From an uncultured Stenotrophomonas sp. (GTDB lineage: Bacteria > Pseudomonadota > Gammaproteobacteria > Xanthomonadales > Xanthomonadaceae), in contig NZ_CAJYVQ010000008.1 of assembly GCF_913778665.1 (NCBI RefSeq), forward strand, positions 496,001 to 560,000: DNA of 64,000 nt, read 5' to 3'. A program made the position numbers and the translations under genes. Below the pieces are notes generated by a model. The model did no database searches. It saw nothing but the letters and a program-made list of their open reading frames with translations, and had not been told where the DNA came from. Positions within the stretch are counted from its first letter, which is position 1. Each line of letters opens with the position of its first letter. This document shows, piece by piece, positions 17,830 to 25,564 of the stretch.

Positions 17830-18336
17830 ATGGCAACCAAGAAAGCTGCGAAGAAGAAGCCCGCCGCCAAGAAAGCGGTGAAGAAGGTCGCGAAGAAGGC
17901 CGCTGCCAAGAAGGCAGTGAAGAAGGTAGCCAAGAAGGCGACCGCCAAGAAGGCAGTGAAGAAGGCTGCGAAGAAGGTCGCCAAGAAGGCCACTGCGAAG
18001 AAGGCAGTGAAGAAGGCGGCGAAGAAGGTAGCCAAGAAGTCCACTGCCAAGAAGGCCGCGAAGAAGGCCGTCAAGAAGGTAGCCAAGAAGGCCACCAAGA
18101 AGACCGCCAAGAAGGCAACGGCCCGCAAGCCGGCCAAGAAGGTCGCGAAGAAGGCCACTGCCAAGAAGGCTGTCAAGAAGACTGCCAAGAAGGCAGTGAA
18201 GAAGACCGCGAAGAAGGCCACCAAGAAGGCTGCTCCGAAGAAGGCAGCGAAGAAGGTTGCCAAGCGCAAGCCGGCCGCCCGCAAGAAGAAGGCCGCCCCG
18301 GTCGCTCTGCCGGCAACCCCGGCGCCGCTGATCTAA
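17830..18336 (+). CDS. Lysine-rich histone H1-like DNA-binding protein
   Basis: This 168-residue protein consists almost wholly of Lys, Ala, Val and Thr in short repeats of the type KKVAKKATAKKAVKK. It lacks acidic residues and ends with an Ala/Pro tail (PVALPATPAPLI). Such proteins resemble the C-terminal tail of eukaryotic H1, chlamydial Hc1/Hc2 and Pseudomonas AlgP; they bind DNA without strong sequence preference and affect nucleoid compaction. The ATG at 17830 follows GAGGAG; the open frame upstream to 17560 has no matching composition. Copy number of the repeat probably varies between strains. The DNA-binding role is inferred from composition. Confidence 0.85.
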   Translation: MATKKAAKKKPAAKKAVKKVAKKAAAKKAVKKVAKKATAKKAVKKAAKKVAKKATAKKAVKKAAKKVAKKSTAKKAAKKAVKKVAKKATKKTAKKATARKPAKKVAKKATAKKAVKKTAKKAVKKTAKKATKKAAPKKAAKKVAKRKPAARKKKAAPVALPATPAPLI

Positions 18337-18360
18337 GTACTTCCCGATAGCCGTACCCTG

Positions 18361-18402
18361 AAACCCCCTTCCCCGACTGCCCAGCGGGGAGGGGGTTTTT
18401 TT
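18361..18402 (+). terminator. Rho-independent terminator of the H1-like gene
   Basis: A C-rich arm (CCCCCTTCCCC) pairs with GGGGAGGGGG across an 11-nt loop, followed by seven T residues. It lies 25 bp after the stop codon. Confidence 0.9.
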
Positions 18403-18485
18403 ATGCACGTGTATGTGCAGCGTCGCGCAATGCTCGAGGCCGCCAGGCTTGTAGCGTCGAGCTCGCTCGCCCGCTTTTCGCATTC

Positions 18486-18543
18486 GTAGAGTCGAGCTTG
18501 CTCGACTGCTCTGGCTCGATCAGTCGAGCAAGCTCGACTCTGC
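18486..18543. repeat. Inverted pair of SMAG-type palindromes
   Basis: A GTAG-headed palindrome (GAGTCGAGCTTGCTCGACT) is followed after 14 bp by its inverse, making a larger hairpin with 21-nt arms and one mismatch. It sits in the convergent gap between the H1-like gene and the hydrolase gene, as SMAG dimers do. Confidence 0.8.
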
Positions 18544-18547
18544 AAGC

Positions 18548-18580
18548 CAACAAAAAGGGCGACCCATGGGCCGCCCTTCG
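18548..18580 (-). terminator. Hairpin at the 3' end of the serine hydrolase gene
   Basis: AAGGGCGACC-CATG-GGCCGCCCTT forms a stem-loop. On the minus strand it is followed by TTTTTG, so it reads as a terminator for the gene ending at 18604. Confidence 0.65.
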
Positions 18581-18603
18581 TGCTTGGGATCGAGCCCACC
18601 AGG

Positions 18604-20004
18604 TCAGCGCGGCGAGGCTACCGCGCGGTTGCCCGAGGCACCCTTGCCCTTGCGCTTGTCCTGCTGCGCCGGGCCCGCACCTTCGGCCATCAGGTTGTCG
18701 CTGCCGAAGTCGGTGTCCACATCCAGCCAGCGCTGCGCCGGCAGGCCGAGTGCGGAATCGAGCACGGTCGGCAGCAGGCCGCTGGGCAGGCCGCTTTCGC
18801 CGTTCCACAGGATCGCGATGCCGAGGTCGCGTTCCGGTACCAGCGCGACCAGGCCGCGATAGCCCTGCACGGCGCCGGCATGGAACACCACGTCGTGGCC
18901 GGCGTAGTCGAAGGTGCGCCAGCCCAGTGCGTAGCCGGCCGAATGCAGGCGCTCACGGCGCCAGCCCGAACGCATCTCGCCGGGGGTGTTGATCAGGCTC
19001 GAATGCAGGGTGGCCAGCAGCGGCGCCGGCAGCACGTCGGGGCGATGGCCGGTGTGGGCCAGCAGCCACTGCGCCATGTCGCTGGCGCTGGCGTTGACGC
19101 CGGCGGCCGGGGCGACGCGGTAGTAGGTGGGCTTCGGCGTCAGCGAGACCCAGCCGTTGCGGCTGCGCACATGCGGACGTGCCCAGCGCGAGCTGGCCTG
19201 GATGCCGGCCAGGCCGAGGCTGGCGTCGTTCATGCCCAGCGGCTTGAAGATGCGGCGCTCGACCGACTGCTCGTAGAAGCTGCCCGAGGCCGCATACACC
19301 ACATCGCCGATCAGGCTGAAGGCCACGTTCTGGTACGCGTAGCAGTCGCCCGGCAGGCACTTGAGGCTGGTGTTGGCCAGCTTCTGGGTCAGCGAGTAGT
19401 ACTCGGCGTTGCCTTCGATGTCGCGGTCGTAGGCGTTGTACGGCAGGCCGACGCGGTGGCTGAGCACATCGGCCACGGTCAGGCGGTCGGTGGCTTCGGG
19501 CGAGTTGAGGCGGAAGCCCGGCACGTAATCGGTCACCTTGCTGTCCCAGCGCAGGGTGCCATCGTTGACCAGCAGGCCGGCCATGGTGCCGGCGAAGGCC
19601 TTGGACAACGAGGCCAGGCGGAACACGGTATGCGCATCGACCGGCAGCGGATTGTTGACGTCGGTGACGCCGTAGCCGCGCGCGCTGAGGATGCGGCCGC
19701 CCTGCACGATCGCCACCGCCATGCCCGGCACGCGCTCGCCATAGGTGAGCTGCTGCGCCATCGATTCGATGTTGGCGACGTTGAAGCCGGCGGCCGGGGC
19801 CTGTACCTGCGTTACCAGCCCGGTGCGGTACGCCGCCGGCTGGGTGTGGGCAACGGCCGGGGCAGCAGAAGATTCGATGTTGGCCGGCATCGGTGGCAAC
19901 GGCGGCGGGGTCTGCGCGGTGGTGGACAAGGCAACGGGCATCAACATGCCCAGCAAACCGGTGGCCGCCGAACGGATCGGACGACGCAGGCTGTTCTTTT
20001 TCAT
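18604..20004 (-). CDS. Secreted serine hydrolase, beta-lactamase/PBP class C fold
   Basis: This 466-residue protein has a Lys/Arg-rich N terminus and hydrophobic stretch (residues 1-31) fitting a signal peptide. The catalytic motifs of the class C/serine hydrolase superfamily are present: SLSK (SxxK), YQN in CYAYQNVAF (YxN), and HAG in VVFHAGAVQGY (HxG). A Lys-rich tail (QQDKRKGKG) ends it. Substrates in this family range from cell-wall peptides to esters, so a resistance role should not be assumed. The start at 20004 (MKKNSLRRP) is preferred; an in-frame ATG at 20121 would precede the signal peptide by 39 residues. It diverges from the transporter gene. Confidence 0.82.
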   Translation of the reverse strand: MKKNSLRRPIRSAATGLLGMLMPVALSTTAQTPPPLPPMPANIESSAAPAVAHTQPAAYRTGLVTQVQAPAAGFNVANIESMAQQLTYGERVPGMAVAIVQGGRILSARGYGVTDVNNPLPVDAHTVFRLASLSKAFAGTMAGLLVNDGTLRWDSKVTDYVPGFRLNSPEATDRLTVADVLSHRVGLPYNAYDRDIEGNAEYYSLTQKLANTSLKCLPGDCYAYQNVAFSLIGDVVYAASGSFYEQSVERRIFKPLGMNDASLGLAGIQASSRWARPHVRSRNGWVSLTPKPTYYRVAPAAGVNASASDMAQWLLAHTGHRPDVLPAPLLATLHSSLINTPGEMRSGWRRERLHSAGYALGWRTFDYAGHDVVFHAGAVQGYRGLVALVPERDLGIAILWNGESGLPSGLLPTVLDSALGLPAQRWLDVDTDFGSDNLMAEGAGPAQQDKRKGKGASGNRAVASPR

Positions 20005-20290
20005 CGGTTGGACCCGTGCGCGACTGCTGATGGCGATTCTAGCGCCGGTTTTCCCCTGTGCACAAACAAAGCGAAGATGAATACGCATCTCTTTGAAAAA
20101 GTTGGGATTTTGACGCTCCAAGGGTGTGTGTCGGAACGTGTCATCCGGGGCTGCTCATGACGCCCTGTTGCAGCGCTGCGTGGCACCGGCGCTGGCGATG
20201 TTGCAGTGCATTGGCTAACGTACGCGCTTCACTGCCCCCGGAGCCTGCGATGCCGCTGTCCAACCGCCGTTCTGTGGCGAGGGGCGCCGC

Positions 20291-21619
20291 GTGAGTGCGG
20301 CATCGCGCAAGGGGCCGCTGCAGGGCCTGTTCGCCGCGCTGCGCGAGTCACCCGCGCTGTGGTGGTCGTTCCTGTATTTCTTCTGCCTGCTCAGCGGCTA
20401 CTACGTGCTGCGCCCGGTGCGCGAGGCGATGGCGGCCTCGGCCGACCTGGAGACGGTTTTCCCACCGCTGCTGATCGCCTGGTTCGAGAGCCACGGCATC
20501 GCGCTGAAGGACTTCGTGCTGCAGTTCCTGTTCTCCTGCGTGTTCGTGATCATGCTGGTGCTGCAGCCGGCTTACGGCTGGCTGGTCAGTCGCTTCCCGA
20601 GGCGGGTGTTCCTGCCGGCGGTGTATGGCTTCTTCATCGTCACCCTGCTGGGGTTTTACGCGATGTTCGACAGCGGCGTGCCGGGCCGCGGCATGGCGTT
20701 CTTCTTCTGGATCACTGTCTTCAACCTGTTCGCGGTGGCGGTGTTCTGGAGTTTCATGGCCGACGTGTTCTCCAACGCGCAGGCGCGTGCGTGGTACGGC
20801 TACATCGGCGCGGCCGGCACCATCGGCGCCTTCCTCGGGCCGATCATCACCAGCGCGCTGGTGCAGCGCGTGGGCATCGCCAACCTGATGCTGGTGTCGG
20901 CCGGTTTCCTTGCCATCTGCCTGTTGAGCATCTGGAGGCTGCGGCACTGGGCGGTGCTTCGTGAGCAGGAACAGCAGTTGGTGTCGGGCGAAAAACCGAT
21001 GGGCGGCAGTGTGCTCGATGGTCTCAAGCTGATCGTTTGCGAGCCCCTGCTGCGCTGGCTGGCGATCATGGTGGTGTTCGGCGTCGGCGTTGGCACGCTG
21101 CTGTACAACCAGCAGGCCACCATCGTGCGTGCCTCATTCAGCGATGCAGGCGCCGCCACAGCCTTCTTCTCGCGCATCGATCTGGCAGTGAACGCGCTGG
21201 CGCTGTTGATGCAGCTGGGGCTGACCCGCTGGCTGCTGTCGCGCCATGGCATTGCACCGGCGCTGCTGATTCCCGGCTTCGCGATCCTGATCGGCTTCTC
21301 GGTGCTGGCCGCTTCGCCGATGCCGTTGATGGTGGCGGTGGTGCAGGTGATGACCCGCGCCAGCGAGTTCGCCCTGGCCAAGCCAGCACGCGAGACGATC
21401 TACACCCGCGTGGACCGCCAGTGGCGCTACAAGGCCGGTGCGGCGATCGACACCGTGGTCTACCGCGGTGCGGACCTGAGCTTTGCCTGGGTGCACAAGG
21501 GCCTGTCATTGTTCGGCTCGCACGTAGTGTTCATCGGCGGCATGCTGGTGGCCGCGTGCATGACTGCCGCCGCGTTTGGCGTGCTGCGCGAAGAAAAGAA
21601 ACTGCCACGCGACCGCTGA
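20291..21619 (+). CDS. Nucleotide-exchange (NTP/NDP, Tlc-like) or MFS-type transporter
   Basis: This 442-residue inner-membrane protein has about 11-12 hydrophobic segments. FFCLLSGYYVLRPVREAMA near the N terminus and WSFMADVFSNAQARAWYGYIGAAGTIGAFLGP mid-protein resemble proteins annotated as Rickettsia/Chlamydia-type ATP/ADP translocases found also in free-living bacteria. The start is GTG at 20291. I am confident of a multi-pass transporter and less sure of the substrate. A 19-bp hairpin follows the gene. Confidence 0.65.
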   Translation: MSAASRKGPLQGLFAALRESPALWWSFLYFFCLLSGYYVLRPVREAMAASADLETVFPPLLIAWFESHGIALKDFVLQFLFSCVFVIMLVLQPAYGWLVSRFPRRVFLPAVYGFFIVTLLGFYAMFDSGVPGRGMAFFFWITVFNLFAVAVFWSFMADVFSNAQARAWYGYIGAAGTIGAFLGPIITSALVQRVGIANLMLVSAGFLAICLLSIWRLRHWAVLREQEQQLVSGEKPMGGSVLDGLKLIVCEPLLRWLAIMVVFGVGVGTLLYNQQATIVRASFSDAGAATAFFSRIDLAVNALALLMQLGLTRWLLSRHGIAPALLIPGFAILIGFSVLAASPMPLMVAVVQVMTRASEFALAKPARETIYTRVDRQWRYKAGAAIDTVVYRGADLSFAWVHKGLSLFGSHVVFIGGMLVAACMTAAAFGVLREEKKLPRDR

Positions 21620-21625
21620 TTTTCC

Positions 21626-21666
21626 GGGGTCAGATCCCTTTCCCGCGGGGAAAGGGATCTGACCCC
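21626..21666. repeat. Perfect 19-bp stem hairpin (GGGGTCAGATCCC repeat)
   Basis: Arms GGGGTCAGATCCCTTTCCC at 21626-21644 and its exact complement at 21648-21666 leave a 3-nt loop, and a T-rich run (ATTCTTCTT) follows. A diverged copy lies at 37886-37925. It can act as a terminator of the transporter gene, but the shared sequence marks it as a dispersed repeat. Confidence 0.85.
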
Positions 21667-21696
21667 ATTCTTCTTCCCCCGTCCAAGGAATCGCCC

Positions 21697-22047
21697 ATGT
21701 ACTGGATCGCTCTCGCCCTGACCTTGTTGGTCGCCCTGCTGCACGTCTATTTCCTGGTGCTGGAGATGTTCCTGTGGACCCGCCCGCTGGGCCTGAAGAC
21801 GTTCCGCAACACCCCGGAGAAGGCGGAGACCACCCGTGTGCTGGCCGCCAACCAGGGCCTGTACAACGGCTTCCTTGCGGCAGGTATCGTGGTAGGGGTG
21901 GTGATGGCGCAGCCGGTGCTGGTGACGTTCTCGCTGGCGTGCGTGGTGGTGGCGGGGTGCTATGGCGCGTACAGCGTGAGCCGGCGCATTTTCATGATCC
22001 AGGCGCTGCCGGCGATCCTGGCGCTGGTGCTTCGCGCGGTGGCGTAG
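21697..22047 (+). CDS. DUF1304 small membrane protein
   Basis: This 116-residue protein has four predicted membrane segments and the DUF1304 pattern HVYFLVLEMFLW, then NQGLYNGFLAAG and GCYGAYSVSRR. The function is unknown. The ATG at 21697 matches the family start; a longer frame open upstream is a shadow of the transporter gene. Long hairpin B starts at its stop codon. Confidence 0.88.
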   Translation: MYWIALALTLLVALLHVYFLVLEMFLWTRPLGLKTFRNTPEKAETTRVLAANQGLYNGFLAAGIVVGVVMAQPVLVTFSLACVVVAGCYGAYSVSRRIFMIQALPAILALVLRAVA

Positions 22048-22265
22048 TTTCCAGCCAACGGCGCAGCCTCTCGTGGGTTGGTCGCTTGGAGCAGGTCATG
22101 TGTTGGGTGGGGCGGTGGGCCGTGCAGGGGGCGCTGCAAGTACGTCCCTGTAAGCTCGATGGCGCCATCCATGGCGCCAACGCCCCTACACGGCCCACCC
22201 GCCCCACCCCTGACAGTTTCCGTGCTCGGCCAGCCCACGGAGAAGAAGAGAAGATCAACAGCAAC
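22048..22265 (+). repeat. Long hairpin element, copy B
   Basis: Arms at 22105-22133 and 22181-22210 pair almost fully (one base offset in the G-run). The loop holds GGCGCCATCCATGGCGCC, itself a hairpin. The left flank (CCAACGGCGCAGCC) and right flank (GACAGTTTCCGTGCTCGG) are shared with copies A and C. It starts directly at the DUF1304 stop. Confidence 0.82.
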
Positions 22266-22299
22266 AGCGGGTCGCTGCGCTCGTGGGTTCTGCACGCAT

Positions 22300-22325
22300 G
22301 AAAAAAGCGGCTTGTGGGCCGCTTG
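22300..22325 (-). terminator. Rho-independent terminator reading on the minus strand
   Basis: AAGCGGC-TTGTGG-GCCGCTT is flanked on its plus-strand left by six A residues, so on the minus strand the hairpin is followed by a U-tract. It would end transcripts of the hotdog-fold gene that pass element C. Confidence 0.7.
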
Positions 22326-22334
22326 TGCTTCTGC

Positions 22335-22543
22335 TCTTCTTTTTTCTCTTCCGTGGCTGGACGCCACAGAGACCTGTCAGAGGCCGGAGGGGTGGGGCCG
22401 GGCGGGGTATCCGCGCCATGGATGGCGCGGCTAAGCCCCCAGGGATGGGTTCACGGCGTCCCCGCCCGGCGTCACCCCTCCGGCCCAACCGATAAACCGC
22501 TTTCAGCATCCAACCACGAGGGGCTGCGCCGTTCGCGGGAACA
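22335..22543 (-). repeat. Long hairpin element, copy C (inverted)
   Basis: Arms at 22382-22407 and 22460-22485 match at 24 of 26 positions. Read on the minus strand the loop gives ACGCCGTGAACCCATCC followed by GGGGGCTTAGCCGCGCC, closely like copy E. Flanks match A and B in reverse order. It ends where the hotdog gene ends (22544). Confidence 0.82.
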
Positions 22544-23011
22544 CTACTTCGCCGGCGACATCCACATGTCGATGACCGCGCTGAACACCTCCGTCCCGGC
22601 ACGATCCCGCACACTCACCGTCACCGGCAGCGCGTAGCCCTGCGCCGCCGCCACGATCGGCTGCGCCGGCAGCGCCACCGCCTGCAGCGTGCCGCGCGCC
22701 TTGGCCAGGTACTGCACCTGCATCCCCTTCGGAATCCAGCGCATGCCCTTCGGCAATGATGCATCCACCATCAGCCCGGCGGTCAGCTCGGCCAGGTTGC
22801 ACATCGCGATCGCGTGCACCGTGCCGATGTGGTTGCGCACCCTGCGGCGGTCGGCCAGCGTGCCTTCGCAGCGGCCGTGTTCCAGGCGCGTGATGCGCGG
22901 TGCGATGCTGGCAAAGTAGGGCGCCTTGAAACACACCGCGCGCGAGAACAGCCAGTTGCCAGCGGGCCAGCGCTGCAGGCGGTGATAAAGCGAAAGCAGG
23001 GGCGTGGACAT
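22544..23011 (-). CDS. Hotdog-fold DUF4442-type thioesterase-like protein
   Basis: This 155-residue protein resembles DUF4442 hotdog proteins (HNIGTVHAIAMCNLAELTAGL, WIPKGMQVQYLAKA). Members look like acyl-CoA thioesterases, though activity is rarely shown. The position next to fadE suggests a link to fatty acyl-CoA handling. It lies 75 bp after fadE on the same strand, with a GC hairpin between them. Confidence 0.75.
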   Translation of the reverse strand: MSTPLLSLYHRLQRWPAGNWLFSRAVCFKAPYFASIAPRITRLEHGRCEGTLADRRRVRNHIGTVHAIAMCNLAELTAGLMVDASLPKGMRWIPKGMQVQYLAKARGTLQAVALPAQPIVAAAQGYALPVTVSVRDRAGTEVFSAVIDMWMSPAK

Positions 23012-23037
23012 GATCGGCTTCCGGTCGGCGGATGGAA

Positions 23038-23063
23038 CGACGGCGGGCCGAGGCCCGCCGTCG
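23038..23063. terminator. GC-rich hairpin between fadE and the hotdog gene
   Basis: CGACGGCGGGCC and its complement GGCCCGCCGTCG form a 12-bp perfect stem. No U-tract follows on the minus strand, so it may pause or stabilise the fadE transcript rather than terminate it fully. Confidence 0.5.
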
Positions 23064-23086
23064 AAGGCAACGCGTGTCGCGGGCGA

Positions 23087-25564
23087 TCAGGCCGCCTGCG
23101 AATGCGGATCCTTCTGCTGGCGGTCGTAGTAGCTGGCCGCGCGCAGTTCGTGGGTGTCGAAATCGTCCACGGTGATGGTGTCCAGGGTCAGCGTGCGCAG
23201 CTCTTCCAGCAGGCTGCGCTCGTCCTGGGTGATCACGCCTTCAGCCACGGCCTCGTCCAGCTGCGCCTTGAAGTCCAGCGCCTCGATGCCCTTGCTCTTC
23301 AGCGCCTTCAGGAACTTGCGCTCCACCGGCTCGGCCATGATCGCCTTGCTCAGGTAGCTGTTGATGCGGCCACCCGGGTTGTTCTCGCACGGGGTCAGGA
23401 ACACGCCACTGGCCAGGCGGTCGCGGGCTTCGTTCGGTGCCATCAGCAGGGCGGCGACGCGGCGGCTCAGACGGTCGCCCGGGGCTTCGGCACGACGGCC
23501 CAGCGGGAAGATCAGCGCCCACATCAGCCAGCCGATCGGACGGATCGGGAAGTTGCGCAGCGCCGCCGACAGCGACTCTTCGATCTTGTGCACGCTGTCA
23601 TGGAACGCCCAGGCCAGCAGCGGCTGGTCGGCCTGCGGTGCGCCTTCGTCGTGGTAGCGCTTGAGCATGGCGCTGGTCATGTAGACATGGCTCAGCACGT
23701 CGCCCAGGCGCCCGGACAGCGATTCCTTGAACTTCAGCTTGCCGCCGAGGGTCATCATCGAGATGTCGGCCATCAGCGCCAGGTTGGCCGAGTAGCGGTC
23801 CAGCTTGCGGAAGTAGCGGCGGGTGTAGGCGTCGCCCGGGGCGGCACCGAAGCGCGCACCGGTCAGGCCGAACCAGAACGAACGCACGGCATTGGAGAGG
23901 CCATAGCGGATGTGGCCGAACAGGCTGCGGTCGAACTCCTGCAGGCCAGCACGGGTATCCGGGTCCTGCGCGGCCTTCATTTCCTTCAGCACCCACGGGT
24001 GGCAGAGGATCGCACCCTGGCCGAAGATCAGCAGGCTGCGGGTCATGATGTTGGCGCCTTCCACGGTGATCGCGATCGGCGCGGCCTGCCAGCTGCGGCC
24101 GGCGAAGTTGCGCGGCCCCAGGATGATGCCCTTGCCGCCGATCACGTCCATCACGTCCGAGATCACTTCACGGCTCATGCTGGTGCAGTGGTACTTGGCG
24201 ATCGCCGACGGCACCGACGGCACGTCGCCGCGGTCGACCGCTGCAGCGGTGGCCTGCGACAGCGCGCTGATCTTGTAGGCCTTGCCGCCGATGCGGGCCA
24301 GCGCTTCTTCCACGCCTTCGAAGCGGCCGACCGACAGGCCGAACTGCTTGCGGATGCGTGCGTAGGCGCCGGTCACGGCAGCACCGGCCTTGGCACCGCC
24401 GCTGGCGGTGGAGGGCAGGGTGATCGAGCGGCCCACGGCCAGGCACTCGTTGAGCATGTTCCAGCCCTTGCCGGCCATGGCTGCGCCACCGATCAGCTGG
24501 GTCAGCGGAATGAACACGTCCTTGCCGCGGATCGGGCCATTCTGGAACGTCGAATTCAGCGGGAAGTGGCGACGGCCGATTTCGACGCCAGCGGTGTCAC
24601 GCGGCAGCAGGCCCAGGGTGATGCCGATGTCGCGGGTATCGCCGATCAGGCCGTCCGGATCGTACATGCGGAAGGCCAGGCCGATCAGCGAAGCGACCGG
24701 GGCCAAGGTGATGTAGCGCTTGTCGAAGGTCAGCTTGACGCCGAGCACCTGCTCGCCGTTCCACTCGCCCTTGCAGACGATGCCGTAGTCGGGAATGGAG
24801 GTGGCGTCGGAACCGGCAAACGGACCGGTCAGGCCGAAGCATGGCACTTCGCGGCCATCGGCCAGGCGCGGCAGGTACTGGTCCTTCTGTTCCTGGGTGC
24901 CGTAGTGCACCAGCAGTTCACCCGGGCCCAGCGAGTTCGGCACACCGACGGTGGAGCTGACCACCGAGGACACCGAGGCCAGCTTCTGGATCACCTTGTG
25001 GTGGGCCAGCGCGGAGAAGCCCAGGCCGCCGTATTCCTTCGGGATGATCATGCCGAAGAACTTGTTCTTCTTGATGAAGGCCCACAGCTCCGGCGGCAGG
25101 TCGGCATGGACGTGGGTGATTTCCCAGTCGTTGACCATCGCGCACAGCTCTTCGACCGGGCCATCGAGGAAGGCCTGTTCTTCGGCGGTCAGCTGCGGCT
25201 TGGGGTAGTTGAGCAGGATGTTCCAGTCCGGATCGCCGGTGAACAGCTCGCCCTCAAAACCGACCGAGCCGGTTTCCAGCGCGATGCGCTCGGTCTGCGA
25301 TAGCGGCGGCAGCACCTTGCGGAACACCTTCATCATCGGGCCGGTCAGCAGCGGCTTGCGGATGAACGGCAGCAGCAGCGGCACGGCGATCACCGCCAGC
25401 ACGGCGGCCGCCACGATCGTGGCGGTCTGGTTGACGTAGGGAATGAACCAGCAGGCGACCAGCAGGGCAACGCTGATCAGCGTCCAGGTAACCAGCCGCA
25501 TGCGGTGGTAGGCGACGAACGCGCCTGCCAGCAGCAGGGCGAGGAAGGGAAGAACGATGCTCAT
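23087..25564 (-). CDS. fadE: Acyl-CoA dehydrogenase FadE
   Basis: FadE catalyses the first step of fatty-acid beta-oxidation, a flavin-linked 2,3-dehydrogenation of acyl-CoA. The 825-residue length fits the large FadE class (E. coli about 814). Two or three N-terminal membrane segments (residues 3-70) precede the ACAD domain, with FGMIIPKEYGGLGFSALAHHKV (about 170) and CFGLTGPFAGSDATS (about 238). The start overlaps the stop of the upstream hydrolase by ATGA, so both form one operon, probably under the divergent TetR regulator. Confidence 0.95.
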   Translation of the reverse strand: MSIVLPFLALLLAGAFVAYHRMRLVTWTLISVALLVACWFIPYVNQTATIVAAAVLAVIAVPLLLPFIRKPLLTGPMMKVFRKVLPPLSQTERIALETGSVGFEGELFTGDPDWNILLNYPKPQLTAEEQAFLDGPVEELCAMVNDWEITHVHADLPPELWAFIKKNKFFGMIIPKEYGGLGFSALAHHKVIQKLASVSSVVSSTVGVPNSLGPGELLVHYGTQEQKDQYLPRLADGREVPCFGLTGPFAGSDATSIPDYGIVCKGEWNGEQVLGVKLTFDKRYITLAPVASLIGLAFRMYDPDGLIGDTRDIGITLGLLPRDTAGVEIGRRHFPLNSTFQNGPIRGKDVFIPLTQLIGGAAMAGKGWNMLNECLAVGRSITLPSTASGGAKAGAAVTGAYARIRKQFGLSVGRFEGVEEALARIGGKAYKISALSQATAAAVDRGDVPSVPSAIAKYHCTSMSREVISDVMDVIGGKGIILGPRNFAGRSWQAAPIAITVEGANIMTRSLLIFGQGAILCHPWVLKEMKAAQDPDTRAGLQEFDRSLFGHIRYGLSNAVRSFWFGLTGARFGAAPGDAYTRRYFRKLDRYSANLALMADISMMTLGGKLKFKESLSGRLGDVLSHVYMTSAMLKRYHDEGAPQADQPLLAWAFHDSVHKIEESLSAALRNFPIRPIGWLMWALIFPLGRRAEAPGDRLSRRVAALLMAPNEARDRLASGVFLTPCENNPGGRINSYLSKAIMAEPVERKFLKALKSKGIEALDFKAQLDEAVAEGVITQDERSLLEELRTLTLDTITVDDFDTHELRAASYYDRQQKDPHSQAA

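Larger units (their letters stand above)
22048..22543. other. Gene-free convergent region with two opposed hairpin elements
   Basis: These 496 bp between DUF1304 and the hotdog gene are filled by long hairpin copies B (plus orientation) and C (minus orientation), placed tail to tail. A short terminator for the minus strand (22300-22325) lies between them. I see no gene here. Confidence 0.75.

Noticed and set aside
17840..18300. Repeat array that might be mistaken for CRISPR
   Set aside because: The repeats are short codon blocks of the lysine-rich protein in frame, without unique spacers or cas genes.
18604..20004. Beta-lactamase resistance gene
   Set aside because: The protein has SxxK, YxN and HxG motifs of the wider serine hydrolase family, but length, tail and context do not support an AmpC-type resistance enzyme.
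22814..25303. Open frame of 829 codons antisense to fadE
   Set aside because: It is a shadow of fadE in GC-rich DNA: composition is dominated by His, Gln, Arg and Ala with no recognisable domain, and fadE is certain on the other strand.
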